A stretch of 33,483 nucleotides of DNA from Pseudobdellovibrionaceae bacterium (GCA_015163855.1 JAAOIK010000041.1:1-33483), one strand, 5' to 3'; positions 24,202 through 32,775 are shown, numbered from the stretch's first letter. Numbers and translations are program-made. Notes: generated by a model from the sequence alone, not told the origin.

Positions 24202-25547
24202 TTTTTTACAATAATCTTGCCATTAAAACATACTTCTAAAATTTTTTTATTTTCCTCATCTATTTTTGTGTAAGACTCACCCACCCACTTTTTATCAGGA
24301 TGCGTGTGATAGTATAACCACGGTTTACTAACATTTAAAATACCCCAAGTTTGAGCCTCTGTTAAAGCCTTGTTATTTAAAAATATATTAGGAGGTTCTA
24401 CAGGGCTATCACTTCCAAAATAAAATAACTGTTTTTGATCTTCTAAATCTTTCCACAAAAACAACTCCTTTAAAGTTTCTTTAGATAACTGATTTTTTAA
24501 CCAAGCTTTATCACTTAAAAAATGGCAAGGCTGCAGGTGGCAAATAATATTTTTATGCCGAGCCAATATTTTTAAGCTGTTTTTACTTAACAACTGCACA
24601 TGTTCTAAATTTAACTTTTTAATAGGTAGCCCTTTTTGGGTAAATTCTTTAATAACGGCTTCGGCAATGTCTAGTACTTCTTGGGAGGCTTTATTGCCAA
24701 TAACATGTACCGAAAAATCTAAGTTAGACATCCATGATTGTTTTAACATTTCTTTTAAGTCAGTAGGTTCTATTAAGGCTTTTGGTGATGCTAATTCTTT
24801 TTTATGATTTAAATACGCAGATTGTAGTAATGCCGTATTAGCCCCTAAAGAACCATCATAATACACCTTAACTCCGCAAACTTTAATATTTAATAAGCGT
24901 TCTTTGCGAGCTAATATAGCTAGCTGTAAAGCTTTAGAAAAATGCTGAGGGTTTTCGGCTCCCATATTTTGTTCAATTCTTAAACTTAGCAAAGAGTCTT
25001 GGTTTAATAAACTATTCCAATAATGAGGGTCGCAAGACATATCTCTTACATGGGTAAAACCTGCGGTGTTAAAAATATTTTGCGCAGCAATTATAGCTTC
25101 GCTCATTTGTTTTTCACTATAAGGTGGTAACTGATCTTGTACACTAGCCTTTAAGTTATCCTGCAATAGCCCTCCTAAAGAGGGGCAAGAAAATTTTTTT
25201 AAAGCAAGGCTATTTAACCAAGCACTATGCCCGTCTGAGCTAACAAAAAATACGGGGTACTCAGTAAAGTATTGGTCTAAAATACTAGCGTACGAGCAAT
25301 TCTCTTCTCCCCATAAAGTGTTTTTATTATCTTTCCATAAAGTTTTGTTCCATAAATGATCTTGCCAACCAAAACCAAATAAAACTTCACCTCGAAAATG
25401 CGAATCTTTAATATTTAATTGTAATAATTCTTTAGAAGACTTTAGATGAAAAAGGTTTAAAGTTTTACACTGTAAACCAGTTCCTAATAAATGAATATGA
25501 CTGTCGTAAACCCCTTTAATAACCAAGGGGGATTGTTTTTTTTTCAA
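24198..25547 (-). CDS. Amidohydrolase family protein (amidohydrolase_3/YtcJ-like), N-terminally short
   Basis: 449 residues. It has the metal-binding HxH in YDSHIHLLGTG near residue 17, FGFGWQDHLW, SSDGHSAWLNSLAL, KVYYDGSLGANTALL, SVHVIGNKA, LNLEHVQLL, CHLQPCHFL and the late Asp in YFGSDSPVEPPN. These are the ordered blocks of amidohydrolase_3 (YtcJ-like) hydrolases, whose substrates are mostly unknown. The first ~50 residues that usually form a beta-sandwich before the DxHxH motif are missing. The start is TTG 25547, 16 nt after the Gly-rich gene stop, with no in-frame ATG before residue 150, so the true start is uncertain. There is no signal peptide, so it is probably cytosolic. Confidence 0.8.
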   Translation of the reverse strand: MKKKQSPLVIKGVYDSHIHLLGTGLQCKTLNLFHLKSSKELLQLNIKDSHFRGEVLFGFGWQDHLWNKTLWKDNKNTLWGEENCSYASILDQYFTEYPVFFVSSDGHSAWLNSLALKKFSCPSLGGLLQDNLKASVQDQLPPYSEKQMSEAIIAAQNIFNTAGFTHVRDMSCDPHYWNSLLNQDSLLSLRIEQNMGAENPQHFSKALQLAILARKERLLNIKVCGVKVYYDGSLGANTALLQSAYLNHKKELASPKALIEPTDLKEMLKQSWMSNLDFSVHVIGNKASQEVLDIAEAVIKEFTQKGLPIKKLNLEHVQLLSKNSLKILARHKNIICHLQPCHFLSDKAWLKNQLSKETLKELFLWKDLEDQKQLFYFGSDSPVEPPNIFLNNKALTEAQTWGILNVSKPWLYYHTHPDKKWVGESYTKIDEENKKILEVCFNGKIIVKN

Positions 25548-25563
25548 AGCTACAGATTAAAAT

Positions 25564-28500
25564 TTAACGATTTCTTCGATGAGAGTTTCTTCCTTTTCTT
25601 CCTTTGTTGCTATTGTTGTCAAAGTCACCACGGTTGCCTTTGTTTCTTACTTCTTGGTCACAAGCTCGAAAATTACTAGCATAAGTTCCACACTCACTAG
25701 AGTTACGGCCACCGTTACCGCCAATGCCAATGGTTAATCCACCACCATATCCACCGCCATAGCCACCGCCAACGCTAATGCCGCCACCGATACCGCCGCC
25801 AGAAACATAATTACTATTACCTGTATTGTAAGGTGCTGTGGCAATTTGTTGCATCTGTAACTGCAATTGATAAATTTGTTGTTGCACTCCAGAGATCTGT
25901 TGGCCTCTGTCTTGTTTTTGTCTGTTAATGCTTTGTTGTTGTTGAATCCATGAATTAACATTTTGCTGATACTGTTGAGCTAATTGTAATTGATATTGTT
26001 GAGCTAAGTTAGCACCGCCTGTATTAAAACCAGCGCCGCCGCCGAAACCTGGGCGTCCACCGCCGAAACCGCCGCCGCCGAAACCGTTACCAAGTCTGCC
26101 GCCAAATCCTGGGCCACCGCCGAAGCCGTTACCAAGTCCGCCACCAAATCCTGGGCCGCCGCCAAATCCATTACCAAGTCCGCCGCCAAATCCTGGGCCG
26201 CCGCCGAAGCCACCGCCTGGAAAACCGCCAAATCCTGGTCCACCAAATCCATTGCCAAGTCCGCCACCAAATCCTGGTCCACCGCCAAAGCCGTTACCAA
26301 ATCCGCCGCCAAATCCTGGTCCACCGCCAAAGCCGTTACCAAGTCCGCCGCCAAATCCTGGGCCGCCGCCGAAACCGTTACCAAGTCCGCCGCCAAATCC
26401 TGGGCCACCGCCGAAGCCGCCGCCTGGAAAACCGCCAAACCCTGGGCCGCCGCCAAATCCTGGGCCACCAAATCCTGGTCCACCGCCAAATCCATTACCA
26501 AATCCATTACCAAATCCTGGGCCACCGCCGAAGCCGCCGCCTGGAAAACCGCCAAATCCTGGGCCGCCACCAAATCCGCCGCCTGGGCCGCCAAATCTGC
26601 CGCCACCAAATCCTGGGCCGCCGCCAAATCCGCCGCCGCCAAATCCTGGACCGCCGCCGAAACCGCCGCCACCAAATCCTGGTCCACCGCCAAATCCGCC
26701 GCCGCCGAAGCCTGGGCCACCAAGCCCCGCTCCTCCTAACATCATTTGACCATAAGGATTCACACCCATTTGAAATGGAGAACCTCCCGAAGGACCAAAC
26801 ACTTGAGCAGGGTAACCAAAAGGCCCCCCAACTACAGGCTGTCCATAAACATTAGAACCAGGCCCACCATTAGAGAAAAAATTTCCACCAGGTTGAATTT
26901 GAAATCCACCAATAGATTGCGCACAACCATAAGAACCCGAGTAACGAGAACTTCCTGCTAAGGTTCCATAAGCTCCCGGAGTATAATAGTTGCGATAATA
27001 ATATCCAGAGTTTCTAGCACCATAACCGCCAGAAGAAGAACGACTACCAGCATTAGAAAAGGCAGAGTTTACCATGCCATAGCCCATCAAGGCTCCTTGT
27101 ATTCCTAATAAACTAGATTGCCGAGATAAAAGCCCCGCATCAGTTTCGTAGCCTAAAGCTTCATTACTGTCTGTGGCATATTGAGCCGATTTGTCTCCCA
27201 GTGCACTAAATAACTTGGCACCGCCCCATGCTCCTAAAAGTCCAGCTCCTATTTGTAACCAAGGAGAGGTTTGTTTTTTTTGTACTTGAGCCTGCCCCCT
27301 TGGACTATAGTAAATAACCCTGGGTGTTACACCTCCAGAGGCAGCCGCTACGGAACAATCTTCGCAATGTGCCTCTACAGCACCGGTTAATTCTTCAATA
27401 TTGTCTGCATTTTTCACACTTCTGTGAAAGGCTTCTAAGTCAGTAACTTCATCAGATAAGTGATCCAGTTGCGCTAATAATTTAGAACATTCTTTTACTG
27501 CTGCTGCTTTTTTACCTACACTTTTTGCGTTAGCAATTTTGTTGCCCCATAAAGCGGTGTTAGAACATAAATAAGCCACTCCTTTTTTAGGAGCGGTACA
27601 AGCATTACTCGTCGTAGCCGATGAAGTTTTTGCATCAACACGGTTTTGCGAATAACACATATCATCTTGATCATAGCTGTCTTCATCGCACAACCATGAA
27701 CCCGATACCCACCCACTGTCTTCAGAACTATTATCGCCAGATTTTAGTTCGTCATTAAAGCCCTCTTCTGATGCCGATGCATAACAAGATTCTGCAGTTT
27801 GAGCATCACATATAGCTTGGCTAGGTGGTTTTTCTGAAATACTTTTTGTGCGTTGAAAAAGTTGTTGCTTCCGTTTCTTAGCTTGTTTGCGTGACTGCTT
27901 TTGTACCTCTAGTTTTGCTTGGATAGCAGTTTCATCTAAAGTAAAAGTTTTAAGCTGGCCTTTTAATGCACTAACTATTTTTTTAAGAACTTTTACCTTC
28001 GTTGCTTTAATTTTATTTAAAAATTTTGTTTTCGTTGAAGACTGATCTTTTTCTATCGGCTCGTTTCTCGCCTTTTTTAAGTTAGCCCGTGCCGTTTTTA
28101 TTTTTGCTTCTAAATCGGTAATTGATTTTACAGTTTTAGCAGGGTTTTCTGCGCTTTGCTTAGCTTGAGCTAAATCTTTTTTTGTTTGTGCAATATTTTT
28201 TTCTACAGATTTAAGTTTAGCATTAATATTTTCTAGCTCTTTTTTTACACCGACATTACATAAAGCGGGGTTAAAGTGTCCTGGATCTATTTTTTCTTGT
28301 ATAATTTCGCGTAAAGCTTCTGCATCTAAATAACCCTTTAAGCGTTTTTTTACCTTGCTTAAAACTTTTGCTTTCGCTTTATATTGCTTAGACAGATTTT
28401 TTTTAATAACCGATCGACTGTCTTTAATAATTCTTTTTTCTGTACAAGCTTTTCTTGCTGGCTGCATACCCGTTCCATAAGTAGAAGATCCACTATAATA

Positions 28501-28593
28501 AGAAGTGGCATAAGCAGGCACGCCCAAAAGGCTCATGCTAAATATTAATATACTTATATTGATAAATTTCATAAAACAGAATACTTGCTTCAT
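25564..28593 (-). CDS. Large exported Gly-rich repeat protein with coiled-coil N-terminal half
   Basis: 1009 residues from the ATG at 28593, which has a good ribosome-binding site (AAGGGA); a longer frame to 28662 has none. Residues 1-29 form a signal peptide (GVPAYA/TSYY). Residues ~45-270 are Lys-rich coiled coil. Residues ~280-440 contain an acidic stretch and several Cys. A hydrophobic Gly/Ala segment (~450-530) is followed by a Tyr/Ser/Gly stretch. Residues ~615-850 hold about 18 copies of PGFG in GGGPGFGGGLGNGFGG-type repeats. Then come a Gln-rich helix (~855-905), a second short Gly-rich block, and a basic Arg/Asn/Gly tail. It looks like a surface or extracellular structural protein. 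Position between the two halves of the pilus genes suggests an adhesive or pilus-related role, which is inference. Confidence 0.75.
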   Translation of the reverse strand: MKQVFCFMKFINISILIFSMSLLGVPAYATSYYSGSSTYGTGMQPARKACTEKRIIKDSRSVIKKNLSKQYKAKAKVLSKVKKRLKGYLDAEALREIIQEKIDPGHFNPALCNVGVKKELENINAKLKSVEKNIAQTKKDLAQAKQSAENPAKTVKSITDLEAKIKTARANLKKARNEPIEKDQSSTKTKFLNKIKATKVKVLKKIVSALKGQLKTFTLDETAIQAKLEVQKQSRKQAKKRKQQLFQRTKSISEKPPSQAICDAQTAESCYASASEEGFNDELKSGDNSSEDSGWVSGSWLCDEDSYDQDDMCYSQNRVDAKTSSATTSNACTAPKKGVAYLCSNTALWGNKIANAKSVGKKAAAVKECSKLLAQLDHLSDEVTDLEAFHRSVKNADNIEELTGAVEAHCEDCSVAAASGGVTPRVIYYSPRGQAQVQKKQTSPWLQIGAGLLGAWGGAKLFSALGDKSAQYATDSNEALGYETDAGLLSRQSSLLGIQGALMGYGMVNSAFSNAGSRSSSGGYGARNSGYYYRNYYTPGAYGTLAGSSRYSGSYGCAQSIGGFQIQPGGNFFSNGGPGSNVYGQPVVGGPFGYPAQVFGPSGGSPFQMGVNPYGQMMLGGAGLGGPGFGGGGFGGGPGFGGGGFGGGPGFGGGGFGGGPGFGGGRFGGPGGGFGGGPGFGGFPGGGFGGGPGFGNGFGNGFGGGPGFGGPGFGGGPGFGGFPGGGFGGGPGFGGGLGNGFGGGPGFGGGLGNGFGGGPGFGGGFGNGFGGGPGFGGGLGNGFGGPGFGGFPGGGFGGGPGFGGGLGNGFGGGPGFGGGLGNGFGGGPGFGGRLGNGFGGGGFGGGRPGFGGGAGFNTGGANLAQQYQLQLAQQYQQNVNSWIQQQQSINRQKQDRGQQISGVQQQIYQLQLQMQQIATAPYNTGNSNYVSGGGIGGGISVGGGYGGGYGGGLTIGIGGNGGRNSSECGTYASNFRACDQEVRNKGNRGDFDNNSNKGRKGRNSHRRNR
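26030..26745. repeat. GC-rich tandem repeats coding PGFGGG units
   Basis: Imperfect repeats of roughly 33-51 nt, built on CCGCCAAATCCTGG and ACCGCCGAAGCC-like units on the plus strand, fill this stretch. It is clearly more GC-rich than the rest of the window because it encodes Gly and Pro. The units carry synonymous and a few amino-acid changes (GLGN, GFGN, GRLGN, FPGGG), so they are not a recent pure expansion. Recombination between units would change protein length in frame. Confidence 0.85.
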
Positions 28594-28743
28594 AATGTTT
28601 CCCTTGTTTGAACTATAATAAGCTAGCCTACTATAGCCATTAACGACTGTTCCATTAGCCATTTTATTATGGCTTTTAAATAGAATACAAAAAAATATCC
28701 TATAAAAATAGCCTTTCTTATTAAACCTATCGGTAAGGCCTAA

Positions 28744-28781
28744 TAATACATAAACAAAACTAGACTTTTGCTTATGTATTA
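28744..28781. promoter_or_regulatory. Long imperfect hairpin between the Gly-rich and histidine kinase genes
   Basis: TAATACATAA at 28744-28753 pairs with TTATGTATTA at 28772-28781. After one A-C mismatch, CAAAA (28755-28759) pairs with TTTTG (28766-28770), leaving the 6-nt loop CTAGAC. That is 15 of 16 pairs. It lies in the 256-nt gap between two divergent genes, so a terminator is not expected. It could be an operator, an RNA leader element for either gene, or part of a small RNA. Confidence 0.5.
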
Positions 28782-28849
28782 GACAATTTTTTACAATTTT
28801 TCCATTTTTTTGAGCAAAATAATTACAAATAGAGCCGATAAATTAATTA

Positions 28850-29995
28850 GTGAAGAAACAAAACTACTCCCCCTATAGTCCTCTTAATAAGAGTTATAAA
28901 ATTCTTTATATAGACCCTAGCGCTTCGTCTAGAGTAAAAATGAAAAAACTTTTATCAAATGATTTTGAGGTGTGCACCACTTCGTCTGACAAAGAAGCCT
29001 TAAGTCTAATTAAAAACACAAGCTTTTCATTAATTATCAGTCAAATGGATTTAAAAACCACCACAGGTATCGAAGTATTTAAACAAATAAAAACCACACA
29101 CCTTTCTGACAGCATTCGTATTTTAATAACACAACCTAACGCAGAAAAAACCACTTTAATTGAGGCCATTAACCATGGGTATATTTATCATTATTTAAAG
29201 CCAGACTACTCTACCGCAGAATTACAAAATTTAATTTACAAAGCCTTAAAACAATTTGAAGCAAAAATAACTATTGAACAAAAAGATTTAGAACTAAGCC
29301 AAGCCTATACTAACTTACAAGACTTAGACAAAGCAAAAACACAATTTATGATGCTTATTAATCATGAGTTAAAAACACCTCTTACTAATATTATTAATTT
29401 TATATCCTTATTAAAAGTATCTAAGCTAAATACAGAACAAGAAAAATATGTAAACTATATAGAAGCTGGCACAAGTATATTAAAAAAATTAATTACAGAA
29501 AGTTTAAATTTTATAGCTGCAGAAACAGGTCAACTACCATTAAATAAAAATAAAACTAATATTCCTGCTTTGCTAAAAAATCCTTTAGAAAAATTACAAG
29601 AAAAGCTAAAAAAGAAAAATCAAAGTTTAGATTTAAAAATTTGTGACCAAGCAATTCATGTGGATATAAAAATCATACAACAAATTTTAGATCACCTTTT
29701 ACACAATGCCATAAAATTTGGCCCCGAAAATAGTGAAATTTTGCTGCATGTAAGTTCTGTAAAAGATAAAAATTTAGGCTCTGTGCAATTTTCTATTGCT
29801 AATGCAGGGGGGAAGATTCCCGATAATGTTATAGAAAATATATTAAAGCCCTTTGTTTTAAATGAGTATAGTATGAACCACAGCCAAGGCTTTGGCTTGG
29901 GGTTAAGCCTTTGTCAGGCTTTGTTAAAGGTTCATGGGTCTAAACTACAATTTACTAACTCTAATACCTCTACCACGGTTTCTTTTTATTTATAA
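28850..29995 (+). CDS. Histidine kinase with an N-terminal degenerate receiver domain
   Basis: 381 residues. Residues ~16-130 have a receiver fold (KILYIDPSASSR; Thr94 in ILITQP; Lys117 in YLKPD), but the phospho-acceptor position in LIISQMDLKTTTG is Gln65 instead of Asp. A linker helix leads to HisKA with His172 in INHELKTPLTN, then HATPase_c with the N box HLLHNAIKFGPEN, the ANAGG loop, and GFGLGLSLCQALLKVHG. It should be a cytosolic, active autokinase with a pseudo-receiver used for protein binding. The start is GTG 28850, because no in-frame ATG precedes the receiver. It heads the CpaC-CpaF genes, so it may control the pilus. No membrane helix is visible. Confidence 0.85.
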   Translation: MKKQNYSPYSPLNKSYKILYIDPSASSRVKMKKLLSNDFEVCTTSSDKEALSLIKNTSFSLIISQMDLKTTTGIEVFKQIKTTHLSDSIRILITQPNAEKTTLIEAINHGYIYHYLKPDYSTAELQNLIYKALKQFEAKITIEQKDLELSQAYTNLQDLDKAKTQFMMLINHELKTPLTNIINFISLLKVSKLNTEQEKYVNYIEAGTSILKKLITESLNFIAAETGQLPLNKNKTNIPALLKNPLEKLQEKLKKKNQSLDLKICDQAIHVDIKIIQQILDHLLHNAIKFGPENSEILLHVSSVKDKNLGSVQFSIANAGGKIPDNVIENILKPFVLNEYSMNHSQGFGLGLSLCQALLKVHGSKLQFTNSNTSTTVSFYL

Positions 29996-30012
29996 GCAAG
30001 TAAGTTTTTGGT

Positions 30013-30030
30013 AAATTTTTTAAAAAATTT
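30013..30030. promoter_or_regulatory. AT palindrome upstream of the secretin gene
   Basis: AAATTTTTT followed by its complement forms a perfect 18-bp palindrome in the 121-nt gap between the kinase and cpaC. A flanking pair, GTAAATTT (30011-30018) and AAATTTAC (30041-30048), is also complementary. It may be an operator or simply AT-rich sequence. Confidence 0.25.
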
Positions 30031-30116
30031 CTGTATCGGAAAATTTACGGAAATATTTTTTTAACCTAAGCCTAAATCTCTCGTTTTTGTGGCTTATTTT
30101 TTGCCTTTGTTCTTTT

Positions 30117-31385
30117 ATGAAAAATTTTACTTCTTTATTAATAATAAATTTTTTTTTATTTATGCCCAACTCTTTGGCTTATGCAAAACCGCTTTCTTTT
30201 ACCAAAAAAATTATTATTGCCACTAATCACTCTTTTACTATAAAAACTCCTAAAACCACACAAATTAGTGTGCAAGGGGGAAAGTATATTCGCGTGCAAG
30301 ATTTTACTACATTTTTAAAAATTACAGGAAAGAAGAAAGGGACCAGTTACCTTCAAATAAAAAATAAAAAATGGATATTTAATGTAGTAAGCATTAGTGA
30401 TTATAACTATTATCAACGCATTAAAATGACCATTAAAGATTTTTGGGGGCCAAAAGTACAAATAGTAAATGGCCAAATTTATATTACAGGAAGCCTACAT
30501 CGGCTTAGTGATTGGCTAGCCATTGCTAATTTAACCTCTAATAGCAGTTATCAATTTCAAGCACGCATCGATTTTGACCTTCATAAAAAAATAACAGCCC
30601 ACTTAAAACAATTGTGTAAAAATGATTTTATACCTTGCCCTAATATACAATTAAACCCTTACCCTAAACTGCTTGCTCCTAAAAAAACCAAAAAATATTT
30701 AAAACAGTGGAATACTATTTTTAAAAAATGGGGACTAGCTATTGCTTTCACCCCTTTGGCTTTAAATTTAGAACCCAATATACAAATTCAAGTTTTAATC
30801 GCAGAGGTTAATAAAAATTTTCAAAAACAAATTGGGCTTCAGTGGAGCAACTCCATACAAGCACAACTTTTGCCGGCTTTTGCCACTAAAGACTCCCTTC
30901 CCTTAGCCTTAAAAATGTTGCAAAGTTCGGGGCAAGGACAAATTTTAGCTCAACCTAATTTATTAGTAAAAAGCGGAGCAGAAGCAAAATTTTTAGCAGG
31001 AGGAGAGTTTCCCATAAAAACTACCGGATTAAAAAGGCAACACACTAGTTGGAAACATTATGGAATTGCATTAAAAATTAAAGCTTATAGAGGTTATAAT
31101 AATATTATTGAAAACCATTTAAGCATAGAGGTTTCTGATATTGATAACTCCAATACTGTAGACGGTATCCCTTCCATAAAAAAAAGTCATATTAGTAGTG
31201 TTATTAATACCACTAGTAATCACTATATTGCTTTGTCTGGTTTATTAAAACATAACCAAGGTCATGATAGCGACAGCTTGCCGTGGCTTAGTCAATTACC
31301 TATTTTAGGAAACTTGTTTAAAAGTAAGAATTTTAAAAATTCTAAAACCGAGTTAGTTATTTTTTTTAAATCTACCCTAAAGTAA
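30117..31385 (+). CDS. cpaC: Type IVb pilus secretin CpaC/RcpA
   Basis: 422 residues from ATG 30117, with a signal peptide (IINFFLFMPNSLAYA/KP). The N-terminal region has HSFTIKTPKTTQISVQGGKYIRVQDF, the N-terminal domain of Tad secretins. The C-terminal secretin domain contains IQVLIAEVNKNFQKQIGLQW, GQGQILAQPNLLVKSGAEAKFLAGGEFPI, the lip and beta-strands, and ends LPWLSQLPILGNLFKSKNF...TELVIFF. These are the secretin signatures; the order and cpaF next to it make it CpaC/RcpA. It forms the outer-membrane pore for the Flp pilus. A TTG at 30087 is an alternative start. Overall length is slightly short. Confidence 0.9.
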   Translation: MKNFTSLLIINFFLFMPNSLAYAKPLSFTKKIIIATNHSFTIKTPKTTQISVQGGKYIRVQDFTTFLKITGKKKGTSYLQIKNKKWIFNVVSISDYNYYQRIKMTIKDFWGPKVQIVNGQIYITGSLHRLSDWLAIANLTSNSSYQFQARIDFDLHKKITAHLKQLCKNDFIPCPNIQLNPYPKLLAPKKTKKYLKQWNTIFKKWGLAIAFTPLALNLEPNIQIQVLIAEVNKNFQKQIGLQWSNSIQAQLLPAFATKDSLPLALKMLQSSGQGQILAQPNLLVKSGAEAKFLAGGEFPIKTTGLKRQHTSWKHYGIALKIKAYRGYNNIIENHLSIEVSDIDNSNTVDGIPSIKKSHISSVINTTSNHYIALSGLLKHNQGHDSDSLPWLSQLPILGNLFKSKNFKNSKTELVIFFKSTLK

Positions 31386-31392
31386 TACTATT

Positions 31393-32568
31393 ATGCCCAA
31401 TACCAATCTTACTTTTTTACCTATAGAAAAGCCAATGCCCACATTGAAGGTAACTGGTTGCCTGCTTACTGCTGCAAAAAAATTAGAAAATCTTTTAAGG
31501 CAACACCAGTCCATCGATTTAGCCAGCACAGATCATATTAACAACCCTCTTTATAATAAAAAAATGTTGCAACAGTTAATAGAAAAAAACTTAAGCGACT
31601 TAAACATGCAAGAGCAAGAGCGTTTATTACAGGATTTTTTAATTTATGGCCCTCTGCACACTTTAATAAGTAACGAAGGCATTACAGAAATATTATGTAA
31701 CGGTTATAATGAAATTTATTACGAACTTGATGGAAAAATTATAAAACACCAAGATGTTTTTTTTTCCGAACACAATTATCAATCGTTTATTCAAAGAATG
31801 TTGCTAGAAACGGGGCAACAAATTAATTTAGAACAGCCTTTTTCTGATGGTAAATGGAAAAATTTTCGCTTACATATTATTCAACCCCCTTTGGCACACA
31901 ATAATACTTTAATTAGTTTACGAAGAAAGGCCAAAGAAAATTGGACTTTAAAAAAATTAAAAAACCTAGGTAGTATCACTAAAAAAGAAAGCGACTATTT
32001 ACAAAATTTAGTAAAAACCAAAAAAAACCTTTTAATTATTGGCCCTACTAGTAGTGGAAAAACCGCTTTAATAAATGCTCTTTTGCAAGAGGTTGAACAC
32101 ACAGAAAGAGTTTTGTGTATAGAAGATACTGATGAAATTAGTTCTCCCAATGCTTTGTCGGGAAAACTATTAACCCGCAATGATCCTCAAAAACAGCTAA
32201 GCAATTATAGTCAAACCGATTTACTAAAACAAAGCTTGCGCATGAGGCCAGACCGATTAATTTTAGGAGAAATTCGCTCTGACGAAGCAAAAGATTTTTT
32301 AATGATGCTTTCTACAGGGCATCAAGGCTGTATGGCTAGCCTCCATGCCGATCAAGCTCATCAAGCTTTGTGGCGGTTAGAAATGCTTATACAAATGGCA
32401 GCCCCGCAGTGGAATAGTAGCAGCATTCAAAAGCTCATTAGCCTGAGTTTAAATTATGTTATTTTAATAAAAAAAAGCGGTAAACAAAGGCAACTGAAAA
32501 ATATTTACGAAATAAAAACTTATGAAGATGGCATTGGTTTTATATTAGAAAAAATTAATCTAAAATAA
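31393..32568 (+). CDS. cpaF: Type IVb pilus assembly ATPase CpaF/TadA
   Basis: 391 residues, a secretion ATPase of the GspE/VirB11 superfamily. The N-terminal domain has FLIYGPLHTLISNEGITEILCNG, the region typical of CpaF. Walker A is GPTSSGKT at 217-224, followed by IEDTDEI, the Walker B region RLILGEIR (288-295) and the His box GHQGCMASLHAD (309-320). It powers pilus extension from the cytoplasm. It starts 7 nt after cpaC. The tadB and tadC platform genes that usually follow are not present; the next feature is a tRNA. Confidence 0.95.
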   Translation: MPNTNLTFLPIEKPMPTLKVTGCLLTAAKKLENLLRQHQSIDLASTDHINNPLYNKKMLQQLIEKNLSDLNMQEQERLLQDFLIYGPLHTLISNEGITEILCNGYNEIYYELDGKIIKHQDVFFSEHNYQSFIQRMLLETGQQINLEQPFSDGKWKNFRLHIIQPPLAHNNTLISLRRKAKENWTLKKLKNLGSITKKESDYLQNLVKTKKNLLIIGPTSSGKTALINALLQEVEHTERVLCIEDTDEISSPNALSGKLLTRNDPQKQLSNYSQTDLLKQSLRMRPDRLILGEIRSDEAKDFLMMLSTGHQGCMASLHADQAHQALWRLEMLIQMAAPQWNSSSIQKLISLSLNYVILIKKSGKQRQLKNIYEIKTYEDGIGFILEKINLK

Positions 32569-32616
32569 GCTTGATTTTACCACTACCTTATTGTTAACCT
32601 AAATGCAGTCAAATAT

Positions 32617-32691
32617 TGGGATGTCGACAAGTGGTAAGTCAACAGATTTTGATTCTGTCATTCGCAGGTTCGAATCCTGCCATCCCATCCA
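32617..32691 (+). tRNA. tRNA-Gln (anticodon TTG)
   Basis: A complete cloverleaf. Acceptor TGGGATG pairs perfectly with CATCCCA. The D arm is GAC-AAGTGGTAA-GTC. The anticodon arm is ACAGA-TTTTGAT-TCTGT, giving anticodon TTG (Gln). The variable loop is CATTC, and the T arm is GCAGG-TTCGAAT-CCTGC. CCA is encoded at 32689-32691. The only tRNA found, it lies 48 nt after cpaF. Confidence 0.97.
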
Positions 32692-32704
32692 CTAAAACCT
32701 GAAA

Positions 32705-32745
32705 ATAAAAAAAAGAAAGAGCCCCTATAATAGAGACTCTTTCTT
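32705..32745 (-). terminator. Rho-independent terminator of the outer-membrane protein gene
   Basis: On the minus strand AAGAAAGAG pairs with CTCTTTCTT (9 bp, plus strand 32737-32745 and 32713-32721) around a 15-nt loop, followed by a run of T residues (the A run at 32706-32714 on the plus strand). It lies 30 nt after the stop of the minus-strand gene. Read on the plus strand the hairpin lacks a good T-run, so it mainly serves the minus strand. Confidence 0.75.
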
Positions 32746-32775
32746 AGTTTTGACTTTAAACTTTAATAGTAAATA

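Noticed and set aside
25511-25530. CCCCTT/AAGGGG hairpin followed on the plus strand by a T-run
   Set aside because: It looks like a plus-strand terminator but lies inside the start of a minus-strand coding region, and the nearest plus-strand gene ends 1.3 kb away. Most likely chance.
26004-26723. Minus-strand Ala/Asp/Leu-rich frame of 239 residues
   Set aside because: It is a shifted frame of the same repeats inside the Gly-rich gene, with no ribosome-binding site and no non-repeat sequence of its own.
26252-26749. Open frame on the plus strand encoding a Pro/Asn/Gly-rich protein of 165 residues
   Set aside because: It is the complement of the Gly-rich repeats. Stop codons are rare in all frames of such GC-rich repeats, and the minus-strand gene has a signal peptide and a ribosome-binding site.
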